Part shown: piece after piece, positions 1-10,500 of the stretch | Position numbering within the stretch: the stretch's first letter is position 1 | Layout of the letters: each line of letters begins with the position of its first letter | Assembly (NCBI GenBank): GCA_020052095.1 | Contig: JAGVPT010000217.1 | Span: forward strand, 1 to 49,992 | Length of the DNA stretch: 49,992 bases | Reading direction: 5' to 3' | From: Bacteroidota bacterium | GTDB lineage: Bacteria; Bacteroidota; Ignavibacteria; UBA10030; UBA8401 | Notes under the pieces: generated by a model | What the model was told of the DNA's origin: nothing | Seen by the model: the letters and a program-made list of their open reading frames with translations, nothing else | The model's database searches: none | Program-made: the position numbers and the translations under genes

Positions 1-166
1 GGTTAGCTTCATTTACCAACACAATTTCATGATAACAACCAATAGAATAAGCAATATTTGAACAAATCAACATTTTTTCACGCAGGTCTTAAGAAACTAG
101 CTGTAATAATCCAACGAAATTAGAGGCAAGTTGAGGAAAAAAGATGGAGCCATTCTTATTTTTTAC

Positions 167-195
167 TTGACAATCCGGGTAAAAAGGCCTAATTT
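167..195 (+). promoter_or_regulatory. Sigma-70 promoter of the decayed lacI copy
   Basis: TTGACA at 167-172 and TAATTT at 190-195 are separated by exactly 17 nt. The intact lacI paralogue has the same arrangement (TTGACA 17226-17231, 17 nt, TAAATT 17249-17254) in a homologous context, which makes both calls much stronger than either alone. The conservation suggests that the two regulator genes were duplicated together with their promoters. Confidence 0.7.
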
Positions 196-346
196 CGTGG
201 AAGCCCTTCCAATCCTTGTCGAGATTCGCCGAGTTGTCGAATACACGCTTGTTAGAGGTGGAGGAGAGTTATGTATCGGAGACGCTCACGTTACTCGCAG
301 GACAGCTTGTGGAAGCTCTTCCATCAAAGTTTTCGAGAGTGCAGAG

Positions 347-1054
347 ATTTGTTGGCGGACACAATTTATGACATAGCGACGGAGGCGAAGGTCGGGATAG
401 GGACCGTCTCGCGCGCATTTAACAACCATCCCAGCGTCGCCTCAACGACACGCGACAAGATCCTATCAGTTGCAAAACAATTGAACTATCACCTTCACGC
501 GTACGCTCAAGAATTTGCACGCCGACGTACAAACCCAATTGCGGCGATCATCCCATTCTTTACAAATTACTTTTTTGCCGAGGTCCTGCAAGGCGTGCAG
601 GATAAGATTTCGAGTCTGGGCTATGATCTGATTTTGTACGGTCTCAATCACCTCGAACAAATCGACAAGTACCACAGGAATAGCGTTCAGCGCGGAAGCG
701 TTGACGCCATCCTATTTTTTTCAATAAAACTGCCACCTGCGATTTTCATTTCGAGCAATGTAAGCGATTGGGGCGATGAGTGCCCCGCGTCAGCACGGCG
801 CGAAAGTTCCTGGCGATGTGGCCATCGCAAGTCTTGATAATATCGAAGTCGCGGAACAATTTGGCTTGACAACAATGCGACAACCGATGACTGAAATAGG
901 GAAACTTGCAGTAGAAAAACTCATCCAACGGATGAAGCATCCTTCCGCGCCGCCGTCGCATATAAACTTTTTGCCGAAGCTTGTTGTACGTGCATCGTGC
1001 GGTGTGAACAAAATGTATTCTCCCGTTGAAGACTTTGTTCATGCGAAAGATTAG
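347..1054 (+). pseudogene. LacI-family transcriptional regulator, decayed (internal deletion plus frameshift)
   Basis: The reading frame encodes a typical LacI helix-turn-helix (TIYDIATEAKVG...TVSRAFNNH) and the start of the sugar-binding domain, closely matching the intact paralogue at 17298-18350. Aligned by eye, about 348 nt (116 codons, equivalent to 17682-18029 of the intact gene) are missing in frame between the LP codons and the PAIF codons near 735. Then a net loss of about 2 nt near 763 shifts the frame, and the rest of the effector domain continues in the second frame from 776 (VPGDVAIASLDNIEVAEQFGLTTMRQP) to the stop at 1054. The 5' end is also rearranged: a GTGGAAGC-type segment occurs twice (near 198 and 310), adding about 110 nt. 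An ATG at 271 with a strong GGAGGAGAG ribosome site could still start a truncated 188-aa protein carrying the DNA-binding domain. The coordinates mark the LacI-homologous part. It sits just upstream of an amylase gene, suggesting it once controlled region 1. Confidence 0.85.
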
Positions 1055-1086
1055 TTGTTTATTTATATACTACACGCAACAGTGAT

Positions 1087-2967
1087 ATGAGTTATCGTTA
1101 TTCGTTAAATTTTATTCAGCGATATTTGTTCAGAATTGTACTTGTTGCCGGGATGTCTTTCATCTCTCAGGGAAGGCTGATTGGAGGTGTTCCTGAATGG
1201 GCAAAGACAGCTATTTGGTATCAAATATTCCCGGAACGTTTTAGAAACGGAGATCTCCTGAACGACCCCCGTATTCCTGACCTTATCGGTTCATGGCCTC
1301 ACGATTCGATTACGAATTGGTCTGTCAGTCCCTGGAACAGCGATTGGTACAAACTTCAACCATGGGAACAAAGTAACGGTAAAGGATTTTATTACAACGC
1401 ACAGCTCCGGCGGTACGGTGGCGACATTCAAGGAATTATCGACAAACTCGACTATCTGCAAGACCTTGGAATTACTGCTATATATTTGAATCCGATATTT
1501 GAATCCCCGTCTCTTCACAAGTACGACGCTACGTTCTATCACCATGTTGATAATAATTTCGGGCCAAATCCTGTTCGCGATGTTGAGATATGGTCGAAAG
1601 AAGACCCGTCAAATCCGGCGACCTGGAAATGGACGACAGCCGATTCGCTCTTTCTGAAGCTTATCCAAGAAAGTCACAAGAAGGGGATGCACATAATTAT
1701 TGACGGTGTTTTCAACCATGTCGGTAACACATTCTGGGCGGTCAAAGATGTGGAAAAAAATGGAGAACGTTCTCAATTCAAGTATTGGTTCACTATCTAC
1801 AAGTATGACGATCCTACCACGCCCGAAAATGAATTCTCGTACCAAGGATGGTATAATGTCAAAGAGCTGCCCGAATTGAAGGAAGGTTCAAATGGATTCA
1901 GCGAGCCGATTCGTGAACACATTCGCGCGATAGTGAAGCGTTGGATGGACCCGAACAGTGACGGCAATCCCTCGGATGGAATTGACGGCTGGCGACTGGA
2001 TGTTGCAAACATGGTAAGCCTCACTTTCTGGAAAGATTTTCGAAAATGGACGAGAGAAATCAATCCGCAATCGTACATTGTCGGCGAGGTATGGTGGGAT
2101 GATTGGGAAAAGAACAGAATGTTTGATCCCGCGCCGTGGATTCAATATGGAGATGTGTTCGATGCGGTGATGAATTATAGACTGACGGTACCGATTCTCC
2201 ATTACTTCACGGATAAGAAAAACAAAATATCGTCCTCATCTTTCGCCGACACTCTGAAAAAATTATACGATCAATTTCTGCCGGATGTTGATCAAGTCCA
2301 GATGAATACACTGGATAGCCATGACACAGATCGCTTGCCATCTATAATTGTAAACCCTGATCGTTCGTTTGACCATCACGCCAGCGCGGCGGACAACAAA
2401 TTGTACAATGTTCAGAAGCCCAATGATGAGGAGAGAAGAATTCAAAAGCAGGTTCTGCTTTTTCAATTCACGACTGTCGGAGCGCCGTCAATTTACTACG
2501 GCGATGAATCAGGGATGTGGGGTGGAGACGATCCGGACGAACGGAAGCCGATGATATGGGATGATATTGTGTACGAGCCGGAAGCGTCGCATCCGTTTAA
2601 TGCACCACGGTTTATCGATCAGGTTTCTTTTGATAAGGATTTGTATGATTTCTATAAAAAATTGATTTCAGTTAGAAAACACGATACGGCACTCTCCCAA
2701 GGAACATTCGAATTTGTTAAAACAGACGATGTAAATGATATCATCGCATTTCAGCGGAAAATGAGTAATCAGAGTATTGTTGTGTGCATGAATGCTTCAA
2801 ACAAGAAGCAGAGATTTTTCTTACCCAAAGATTTAGCAAAAGAAAATCAGGTTCTTGTCGACATTGTTAATGGGGAGACTATTAAAGCAGTCAAAGGGTC
2901 AGTTGAAATAATACTCGAGCCAAAGAGCGGGCGAATTTTGAAGAACGAGTCGGTAACGGGTAGATAG
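1087..2967 (+). CDS. Secreted GH13 alpha-amylase / neopullulanase-like enzyme
   Basis: A 626-aa glycoside hydrolase family 13 enzyme that should hydrolyse alpha-1,4 bonds of starch or maltodextrin. All four GH13 motifs are visible: DGVFNHVG; GWRLDVANM with the nucleophile Asp305; VGEVWW with the acid/base Glu334; and LDSHDTDR with Asp413. The start WAKTAIWYQIFPERF and the YGGDIQGI block are typical of the neopullulanase/cyclomaltodextrinase group. The first 35 residues carry a basic stretch and a hydrophobic segment, consistent with a signal peptide or membrane anchor, so export is likely. An insertion of about 40 residues (around 65-105) between the start and YGGDIQG is absent from the cytoplasmic paralogue at 29606. 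No sorting domain is present at the C-terminus. It follows the broken lacI by 32 bp. No clear Shine-Dalgarno sequence precedes the ATG. Exact substrate cannot be told. Confidence 0.93.
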   Translation: MSYRYSLNFIQRYLFRIVLVAGMSFISQGRLIGGVPEWAKTAIWYQIFPERFRNGDLLNDPRIPDLIGSWPHDSITNWSVSPWNSDWYKLQPWEQSNGKGFYYNAQLRRYGGDIQGIIDKLDYLQDLGITAIYLNPIFESPSLHKYDATFYHHVDNNFGPNPVRDVEIWSKEDPSNPATWKWTTADSLFLKLIQESHKKGMHIIIDGVFNHVGNTFWAVKDVEKNGERSQFKYWFTIYKYDDPTTPENEFSYQGWYNVKELPELKEGSNGFSEPIREHIRAIVKRWMDPNSDGNPSDGIDGWRLDVANMVSLTFWKDFRKWTREINPQSYIVGEVWWDDWEKNRMFDPAPWIQYGDVFDAVMNYRLTVPILHYFTDKKNKISSSSFADTLKKLYDQFLPDVDQVQMNTLDSHDTDRLPSIIVNPDRSFDHHASAADNKLYNVQKPNDEERRIQKQVLLFQFTTVGAPSIYYGDESGMWGGDDPDERKPMIWDDIVYEPEASHPFNAPRFIDQVSFDKDLYDFYKKLISVRKHDTALSQGTFEFVKTDDVNDIIAFQRKMSNQSIVVCMNASNKKQRFFLPKDLAKENQVLVDIVNGETIKAVKGSVEIILEPKSGRILKNESVTGR

Positions 2968-3031
2968 ACGATGTGTTGTCAGTATACAGTATGACTTTAT
3001 CGCAAATTTACGCCAACGAAAAATTAATTTC

Positions 3032-4738
3032 ATGGTGAAGCAAATATTGAAATGGCAGTTTCTCTTTTCGCCATTGTTATTGTTGGTTAATTGCGCTTTT
3101 TCGCATCCTGGTGGAAAGAACCAATTAAGCAAATTGATTGATGACTCTCTGATTGCAAGAGTAGGCAGCTATCCCATTCCTTCGACCGAGTATATTCAGA
3201 GGTATTCTGATTTTCTTACTGCCACAGGTATTAAAGATAATCTGGATACTCGAAGAGCAATTGTTACTAATGTCATCAACGAGACGCTGCTATTACACTA
3301 TGACGATAGCGCGTCAATATTAAGAAATCAAAACTATGTAAATGACCTTGAACGTGTAAAGAAGCAAACAACATTAGCTTACCTAAAAGACCGAGAGATT
3401 TATGCAAAAATAACTGTCAATGAATTTGAATTACGACAGGCATTTGAACGTACGAATGAGAAACTTGTTGCTCGCCATCTCTACGCACGAACAGAGGAAG
3501 AAGCAAATAATTTATATCAACTTTTGAACATGGGTGTAGATTTTAATCTATTGGCCAGGCAGGTTTTTACAGATTCAGTCCTTCAAACTAATGGCGGGTA
3601 CCTTGGTTATTTTTCATGGGGTGATATGGACCCGGCATTCGAAGAAGCGGCGTACTCGCTACACGTTGGTGAAATTTCTCTACCTGTAAAAATAGCACAG
3701 GGGTATAGCATTATAAAATTAGAAGATCGTGTCTCTCATCCTTTGTTAACTGAAAATCAGTTTCTTCAAAAGAAATCTCATCTTGAAAGAGTGCTGAAAA
3801 TTAAAAAGAAAAAACCATCGGAACAGGAATACATACGACACATTTTCAATCCTAATATAGTGACCTTCAATAATGCAAATCTGAAAGGTTTATTGGATGA
3901 GTTGAAAAACTCCCCCTCAAAAAATCTGGAGTTTTACAAGTCAAAAAAATCTTCGTCCGTTTGTGCAACATATAATGGCACATCGTACACTCGGAACGAT
4001 TTATTGCGCCGTCTGAGCGAACTTCCTGTGGTTTATAGAAAGAAAATTACATCCTTAGAAGAGTTAAAAGTTGCAGTTGAAGGTTTTATACTTCAAGACA
4101 AGCTGCTTGCGATCGCACATCGAAAAGGCTATGACACGTTACCGCTTGTTGTAGACGAACATAAGAAAGCAAAGGAATCCTTATCCTTAAAATATAAAAT
4201 CCAAGAGATAACCGATAAAGCTCAATTTTCTGATTCGTTGATCTATGAATATTACAAAACGAACGTTCACCTTTTTTCGACAGAGGATGAATTGAATATT
4301 CAGGAAATTATTGTCGCCAATGGGAATTTGGCAGACAGTCTGAAAGAGACAATAAATGCAGGCGGCGATTTTGGCATGTTAGCGGAAAGGTATTCATTAA
4401 GGAAATGGTCGGCAGCAAATAAGGGTGTTATGGGCTTTGCCCCAATATCGAAATTTGGTTTACTCAAGGAAACATTATGGAACAGCCCAATAGGCGAATT
4501 GATTGGACCGGTTAAAATTGAAAATCACTACGGTTTTTTCAAGGTCTTGAATAAGAAACCGAGCGAACCCCTTGCATTTGATCTGATAAAAGATCAAGCA
4601 CGTCAAGCATTAAGATTCGAAAAACAAAGAACAATTATACACGATTACTTAGTTAAACTTCAAAAACATGTAAATATTGAAATTAATGAACAACGGCTGA
4701 CAACTTTCAAAGTAACCGATTTTGTTTCTCAGAAATAA
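3032..4738 (+). CDS. SurA/PpiC-like peptidyl-prolyl isomerase (two parvulin-like domains)
   Basis: A 568-aa exported protein with the SurA layout: an N-terminal signal (hydrophobic core ending LLLLVNC, a weak lipobox), a helical chaperone region, and two parvulin-type domains. The first, around residues 145-240, contains GVDFNLLARQ...GGYLGYFSWGDM and GEISLPVK...GYSIIKLEDR. The second, around 410-520, contains GGDFGMLAERYS, KGVMGFAPIS and IGELIGPVKIENHYGFFKV. The family assists folding of outer-membrane proteins in the periplasm. Its position directly before a TonB-dependent receptor, a large secreted protein and a PorV-like barrel suggests it helps mature these clients, which is inference. 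Catalytic competence is uncertain because the domains are divergent. The lipoprotein call is also uncertain because Asn occupies the -1 position. Confidence 0.85.
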   Translation: MVKQILKWQFLFSPLLLLVNCAFSHPGGKNQLSKLIDDSLIARVGSYPIPSTEYIQRYSDFLTATGIKDNLDTRRAIVTNVINETLLLHYDDSASILRNQNYVNDLERVKKQTTLAYLKDREIYAKITVNEFELRQAFERTNEKLVARHLYARTEEEANNLYQLLNMGVDFNLLARQVFTDSVLQTNGGYLGYFSWGDMDPAFEEAAYSLHVGEISLPVKIAQGYSIIKLEDRVSHPLLTENQFLQKKSHLERVLKIKKKKPSEQEYIRHIFNPNIVTFNNANLKGLLDELKNSPSKNLEFYKSKKSSSVCATYNGTSYTRNDLLRRLSELPVVYRKKITSLEELKVAVEGFILQDKLLAIAHRKGYDTLPLVVDEHKKAKESLSLKYKIQEITDKAQFSDSLIYEYYKTNVHLFSTEDELNIQEIIVANGNLADSLKETINAGGDFGMLAERYSLRKWSAANKGVMGFAPISKFGLLKETLWNSPIGELIGPVKIENHYGFFKVLNKKPSEPLAFDLIKDQARQALRFEKQRTIIHDYLVKLQKHVNIEINEQRLTTFKVTDFVSQK

Positions 4739-4813
4739 TTAGTTACACATAAGATTTATTCATTTCACTTGGGGTATCAGAAAATAATCAACCTTGATTT
4801 AAAGGGAGTCTGT

Positions 4814-7483
4814 ATGAGAAAGCTACTCTTTACGTTGTGGGTCATATTATTATCAAATTATCTTTGGGCGGGTACGTCAGGAAAACTTGCGGGCAGGGTC
4901 ACAGATAGCAAAACAAAAGAGCCCTTAATTGGCATCAATATTATTTTAGAGGAAACAGTCTATGGGGCGGCAACTGATATTGACGGTAAATATGTCATTT
5001 TGAATATACCTCCTGGTAAATATGGAGTGAAAGTTAGGTCAGTTGGATATCAACCGGTTGTTATGGAGAACGTTCCTATTTCTATTGATCTTACAACCAC
5101 TCGAAATTTTGAACTCATTGAATCACAAGTTGAACTCGAAGCAGTTGTCGTCGAGGCGAAAGCTGAAGCATTGAAAAAAGACATTACCTCAAGCCAGGCA
5201 ACCGTTTCTTCTGAACAGATCAGCAACCTTCCTGTTGCTGAATTAACCGATGTTATCGGGCTTCAGGCTGGCGTTACGAAAGATGCTGACGGCAATTTTC
5301 ATATCAGAGGAGGAAGAACATCTGAAATTGCTTATTGGGTAAACGGTATTTCCATCACCGATGCTTATGATAACAGCCGAGGCATTCAGATTGATAACAG
5401 CAGTGTTCAAGAATTGCAGGTCATCAGCGGAACTTTTAATGCTGAATATGGAAATGCGATGTCAGGAATAGTCAATACTGTTACCAAAGAAGGGGGAGTC
5501 TATTATCACGGTAATGTGATTGTGTACAGCGGTGATCACATGAGTACATTTACCGACTATTTCCCTCACATCAGCGAGATCAATGCAGTTGCAGATTACA
5601 ATTTTCAGGGAGGTTTAAGCGGGCCTGTTCCTTTTACAAACAACGCAATAGCATTCTTTGTCAATGGAAGGTACAACAACGATGACGGTTATTTGTTTGG
5701 TGAAAGAAGATATACCGTTGATGGGACAAAGGGGGATGGTAAAGTTGTTCCAATGAATTGGCATAAGAACTTGTACGGACAAGGAAATTTAGGCTATGCA
5801 CCTATTTCGGGAGTAAAATTAAATCTAGAGGGTTTGTATTCTAAAGAAAATTTCCAGGACTATAATCATGAATATCGCTGGAATCCTGACGGCAATGTAA
5901 AAAAGTATTCCGAAAGCTATAATACTACCGCAACCATGACTCACATGCTTTCATCATCTTCGTTTTATACGATTAAAGGTTCATATTTTAATAAAGATTT
6001 TAATGAATACTTGTACAAAAATCCTTTTGACCGCCGTTATCAGCATCCTGATTCTTTAAATATTATCCAATACGCTTTTAGAACTAAGGGAACAAACCTC
6101 CACAGATTTTACAGACAAACCCATACTTATTTTGGAAAGATTGATTTTACAAATCAAGCAACAGAAACACATCTAATTAAAGTAGGTGCGGAAGTAAAAT
6201 CTCACCGCCTGAAATTTGATGACTATACGTTGGAACCGGAAAGAAAGGATGGCAAACCTGTGGAACCATTTAAGCCATCAATTCCGGGTGAAGATCAGAC
6301 AAATAGGGTGAAATATGAAAATAAACCGTTCGAGGCTTCTGCTTACATACAGGATAAAATTGAATTTGAAAGTGTAATAATTAACATAGGGCTGCGGGTT
6401 GATTATTTTGACGCAAATGGAAAAGTTTTAGTTGATGTAACCGATCCCAATATTTACGCTCCGCTTCGTCTTGAAATGGAATCCTTAAACGTAAAACAAA
6501 GGGAGCCATATTTTTACAAAAATTCTGAAGCAAAATTTCAGATAAGCCCTCGTTTTGGAATAGCATATCCAATTACGGAAACAGGGGTTGTTCATTTCTC
6601 ATACGGGCATTTTCTTCAAATTCCTCCATTCCAATTTTTATTTCAAAATGGACCTTACAAAGTACCAAACTCAGGAGTATTTGTTAACGTGTATGGAAAT
6701 CCTAATCTTGAAGCTCAAAAAACCGTTATGTATGAAATTGGGTTCAGACAAGAATTTTTTGACAATTATTTGATTGATGTCACCGGTTTTTACAGAGATG
6801 TAAGAGATTGGATAACCGCCGGACCTGTTATTCAAACAAGAAATCTTGTCACGTATTCGATCTTTACGAATAAAGATTACGCCAATGTAAAAGGCATAAC
6901 GTTGACGTTGAATAGACGGTTCACAAACAATTTTTCTTTTGATCTTAACTATACCTACCAGGTTGCAGAAGGAAGCAATTCAAAACCGGAAGATGAGTTT
7001 AATGCTGCTAAAGGAAGTGGTGAACCAAGTCTTTTTCTAATTCCTATGGATTGGGATCAAAATCATTTGCTGAATGCTAATCTCGCAGTCGGGGCCGAGG
7101 GCTGGAGGGGAAGCCTATTAGCTCGTTACGGTACGGGCACCCCGTACTCACCGACTACAACTATTTACACTAGAGTGATAGGTTCCGGTTTACAAAAAAA
7201 CAGTAGAAGAATTCCCAGCCAGTTTTCAATGGATTTAAAATTGGACAAAACCATTCAACTGATGGGTTTGGAGATTACTTTTTTTACAAGAATATTCAAC
7301 CTCTTGGATAACAAAGATCCATTGAGAGTGTTTACAGATTCAGGTAAACCCGATTTTACTACTGAAGGGCAAGATGTTGGCTATAATGCTAATAGACCAA
7401 ATACAGTTGAAGAATATTTGAAATATCCAGATCGCTATGGTGAACCAAGAAATGTCCAATTTGGATTTGAATTTTCATTTTAA
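4814..7483 (+). CDS. TonB-dependent outer-membrane receptor (SusC-like), copy 1
   Basis: An 889-aa outer-membrane receptor expected to import an oligosaccharide using TonB energy. The ATG at 4814 is chosen because AGGGAG lies 6 nt upstream and it opens directly on a signal peptide (MRKLLFTLWVILL...WAG); an in-frame ATG at 4769 lacks both. Residues about 22-105 form a carboxypeptidase-regulatory-like beta-sandwich (GKLAGRVTDSKTKEPLIG, DIDGKY, PPGKYGVKV). The plug domain follows, with IRGGRTSEIAYWVNGISI and FNAEYGNAMSGIVN. The rest is a 22-strand-type barrel ending in RNVQFGFEFSF with the usual terminal aromatic residue. The gene is followed after 27 bp by the 1236-aa secreted protein. No SusD gene is nearby, unlike classical Bacteroidetes PULs. 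Its paralogue is at 18390. Substrate assignment to alpha-glucans rests on the neighbours only. Confidence 0.92.
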   Translation: MRKLLFTLWVILLSNYLWAGTSGKLAGRVTDSKTKEPLIGINIILEETVYGAATDIDGKYVILNIPPGKYGVKVRSVGYQPVVMENVPISIDLTTTRNFELIESQVELEAVVVEAKAEALKKDITSSQATVSSEQISNLPVAELTDVIGLQAGVTKDADGNFHIRGGRTSEIAYWVNGISITDAYDNSRGIQIDNSSVQELQVISGTFNAEYGNAMSGIVNTVTKEGGVYYHGNVIVYSGDHMSTFTDYFPHISEINAVADYNFQGGLSGPVPFTNNAIAFFVNGRYNNDDGYLFGERRYTVDGTKGDGKVVPMNWHKNLYGQGNLGYAPISGVKLNLEGLYSKENFQDYNHEYRWNPDGNVKKYSESYNTTATMTHMLSSSSFYTIKGSYFNKDFNEYLYKNPFDRRYQHPDSLNIIQYAFRTKGTNLHRFYRQTHTYFGKIDFTNQATETHLIKVGAEVKSHRLKFDDYTLEPERKDGKPVEPFKPSIPGEDQTNRVKYENKPFEASAYIQDKIEFESVIINIGLRVDYFDANGKVLVDVTDPNIYAPLRLEMESLNVKQREPYFYKNSEAKFQISPRFGIAYPITETGVVHFSYGHFLQIPPFQFLFQNGPYKVPNSGVFVNVYGNPNLEAQKTVMYEIGFRQEFFDNYLIDVTGFYRDVRDWITAGPVIQTRNLVTYSIFTNKDYANVKGITLTLNRRFTNNFSFDLNYTYQVAEGSNSKPEDEFNAAKGSGEPSLFLIPMDWDQNHLLNANLAVGAEGWRGSLLARYGTGTPYSPTTTIYTRVIGSGLQKNSRRIPSQFSMDLKLDKTIQLMGLEITFFTRIFNLLDNKDPLRVFTDSGKPDFTTEGQDVGYNANRPNTVEEYLKYPDRYGEPRNVQFGFEFSF

Positions 7484-7510
7484 TTGTAAATGAATTCCGG
7501 AGGATTTCTA

Positions 7511-10500
7511 ATGTTCATATTTAAAAGAGTTCCTGTTTTATTTCTCTTGCTTGCTTTCTTTTTTACAGATGCTATATACGGGCAATATGCTCCGAGCAAG
7601 GAAAGAGGAGATGTCAGGTACAGAAGAAAATCCCAGATGGAAGGGAACCAGATAAGAGCCACTATTTTTAATTATGGCATGGCAGGAAGAGAAGGAGCTG
7701 TTCCGATAACCGAACAAACACCTTTTGAATGGCCTAAAAATACAGGGCAGGTTTATCTAGCTGTAGCAGGAATAGTAGTAGGCGCTGAAGTAATTGACAA
7801 CCAGGGAGTAGCACAAAGAATTATTTCCAGGATGCATTATCTTAATTCACCGGAAGGAAAGTCATGGAACTTTGAACCAATACCGGGATATTATAACGAA
7901 CGTAATCCTGAAGGTTTTGCTACGAGTAATGATCCTACAACATGGCCTGATTCATGGCCCGATAAGAAAAGTGATAACTCTGATCCGGGTTGGCCCGGGA
8001 AATGGAATGGTTATTTCGGAAAAGATATTTTCAATGCTGATCAGGAGATGTTTTTCCGTGCATCGGATAATTTATATGATAGATATACTAACTACTTTCC
8101 TGATGCCACAGATTTAACAAGAAAAGGATTAGGACTTATACTTGATACAAGGTTAATGGCTTGGTCGCAGATACTTGTTCAAGATGCTTTATTCATTTTG
8201 TTTAAAATAAAGAATGACGGCACTAAACCATTAAATAAAGTAGGAGTAACAATAGCCTGGGCTGATTTTGTAGGCGGAGAGGGTAAAGATAATTTAACTG
8301 AATTTGATCTTTTCAATGACATTGCTTGGTCGAGAAATGGAGATAATCGTTCCCCTGATCCAGCTTTCGGTTCAGACCCTGTTGGCATAGTAGGTGGAGC
8401 ATTCCTGGAAACACCGGGTAATGCTGTTGATAGAATAGATAATGACGGTGACAGTCCGGAACTTGGACCGAAAGTTACTGCGGAAATGTTGGTTGGAGAA
8501 AGCGATCCTTCCATTCCTCGGGACGATCCAAGAAGGTATGATGGTGTTGATAATAACGGGAATGGTTTTATCGATGAAAATACGACTCACATTGCATTCC
8601 AAGATCAGCTCGGTGTAACGTACGCCGATCGAATTGGTCAGCCAATCGATCCGAAATGGCTTGTTCAGCACCCTCGTTTTCACCGTGAAGGGAACAGTCC
8701 TCTAGTAACTCAAGAAATGGTCAATGCATCCGCAAATGATAAGTGGAAACGATGGCCGCCTTCCCCGGAAACCGATCCGATGCAAAAAGGGTCCGTGCAT
8801 TTGATTATGGTCGAGGGTGATGATATTGGATTACCCTTCAAAGACAATATCGATAATGACGGCAACGGTGAAGAGGGCAGCTCCACGATTACCCAAGCGA
8901 TTATCGATGTAGCTGCGAATGATCTTTACAAAAGATACAAAGTGAATGATAAGATTATTCTTTACAGCGTCACTCAATCGACGCTTGGCATGAAGTACGC
9001 CGATGGTATCGATAACAATAATAACGGAGCCGTTGATGAAAATATAGACGAAGGCGTTGATGTGATGATTGATGAGTCGAGAAATAACGGCATTGATGAA
9101 GATAGTGACTGGGACCCGTTCACAGACGATGTGGGATTGGATGGAGTTTCGGGAACCCGTGATGAAGGAGAAAATGATGGCAAACCCACCCCCGGCAGAA
9201 ATGGTTTGCCGGGTGAACCCGGCATTGATGTTACTGATGTTTCAGAAACTGATCAGATAGGAATTACAGGTTCATTTTATAGACCATCATCTGAGTGGAT
9301 TAGTACATACACCGATAATTTTATATGGTATAATTTTATGGTTCCTGGGAACTTTTTTGATCCTGCTAACATAGTGGCAGATGACTATAACTTATTTGTA
9401 TCTTCAGGATTATTTCCGGTCCAGCCCGGTCAAACAGAACCAATTTCGTTGGCAGTTATTTTTGCGAATGGACCCGTACAGGATCCAAATGGTAAATTCA
9501 GGAAGGATGAAGTATTAAGGAAAAGAGTCCGTGCCCAGGAAACTTATAATAATGATTACCAGTTTGCCAATGCACCTGTTACACCAAAACTAACAGCTAT
9601 CCCGGGAAACAAAAGAGTCACATTATATTGGGATGATGAAGCTGAAAAATCTGTTGACAGGTTCATTCAAAACATCGGCGGCAATGGCAACGATTTCGAA
9701 GGTTTTAGAATCTATCGATCATCAGATCCTGCCTTTCAGGATGCTCTTCAAATAACCAATGCCCAGGGTATTCCTACATTTAGATTACCGATTGCGCAGT
9801 TTGATCTTAAAGATGGAATAGTCGGATATGATTCAGTAGGATTTGAAGGTACTCATTTCAATTTAGGAAAAGACACAGGTTTGCAGCACTCTTGGAGTGA
9901 TTCATCTGTACAAAACGGATTTACTTATTATTATGCTATTACTTCTTATGATTTTGGTTATGTCCCCGGGAAAATAGCACCATCGGAATGTGACATAAGC
10001 ATTTCATTGAACCCTGACGGCAGTGTTAAAACAATTGGTCGTAATGTAGCAAAAGTTACGCCTGAAGCCCCTTCTGCCGGATACAAACCAGCAACTCTTG
10101 GTAATATTGATCGGATAAAAGGGTTTACAACCAGTAAAATTTCTTTTGAAATTGTTGATCCGAGTCAAATTAAGGAAGGACATGTTTATTATGTTACTTT
10201 TGAAGATACATTAAAGAAGGGTACATCAGGAAAACCCGATACATTAACTACTAAAAATTATACCGTATTTGATTCCACTGCAAATGATACTTTAATTAAT
10301 AAAAGTACCAAATGGGGTGCAGATATCGAACCTCCTCTTATTGATGGGTTTAAATTAACATTGACAAACGAAAGCAAAGTTGAACTAGATAAAAATAATT
10401 CCGGTTGGAGCGATCCTAGCGTAACGCCTTTTGTTTTTCAAAAATATACATCCCGATTTGTTCAAGGACAGGAAAGACCGAATGATTATGAGATAATTTT

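Noticed and set aside
131-376. 81-codon open frame over the lacI pseudogene promoter
   Set aside because: It covers the -35/-10 region and the rearranged 5' part of the decayed lacI, has no ribosome site, and no family resemblance.
2970-3010. Imperfect palindrome around GTCAGTATACAGTATGAC as an operator
   Set aside because: The arms do not align as a symmetric dyad and no second copy was seen near other promoters.
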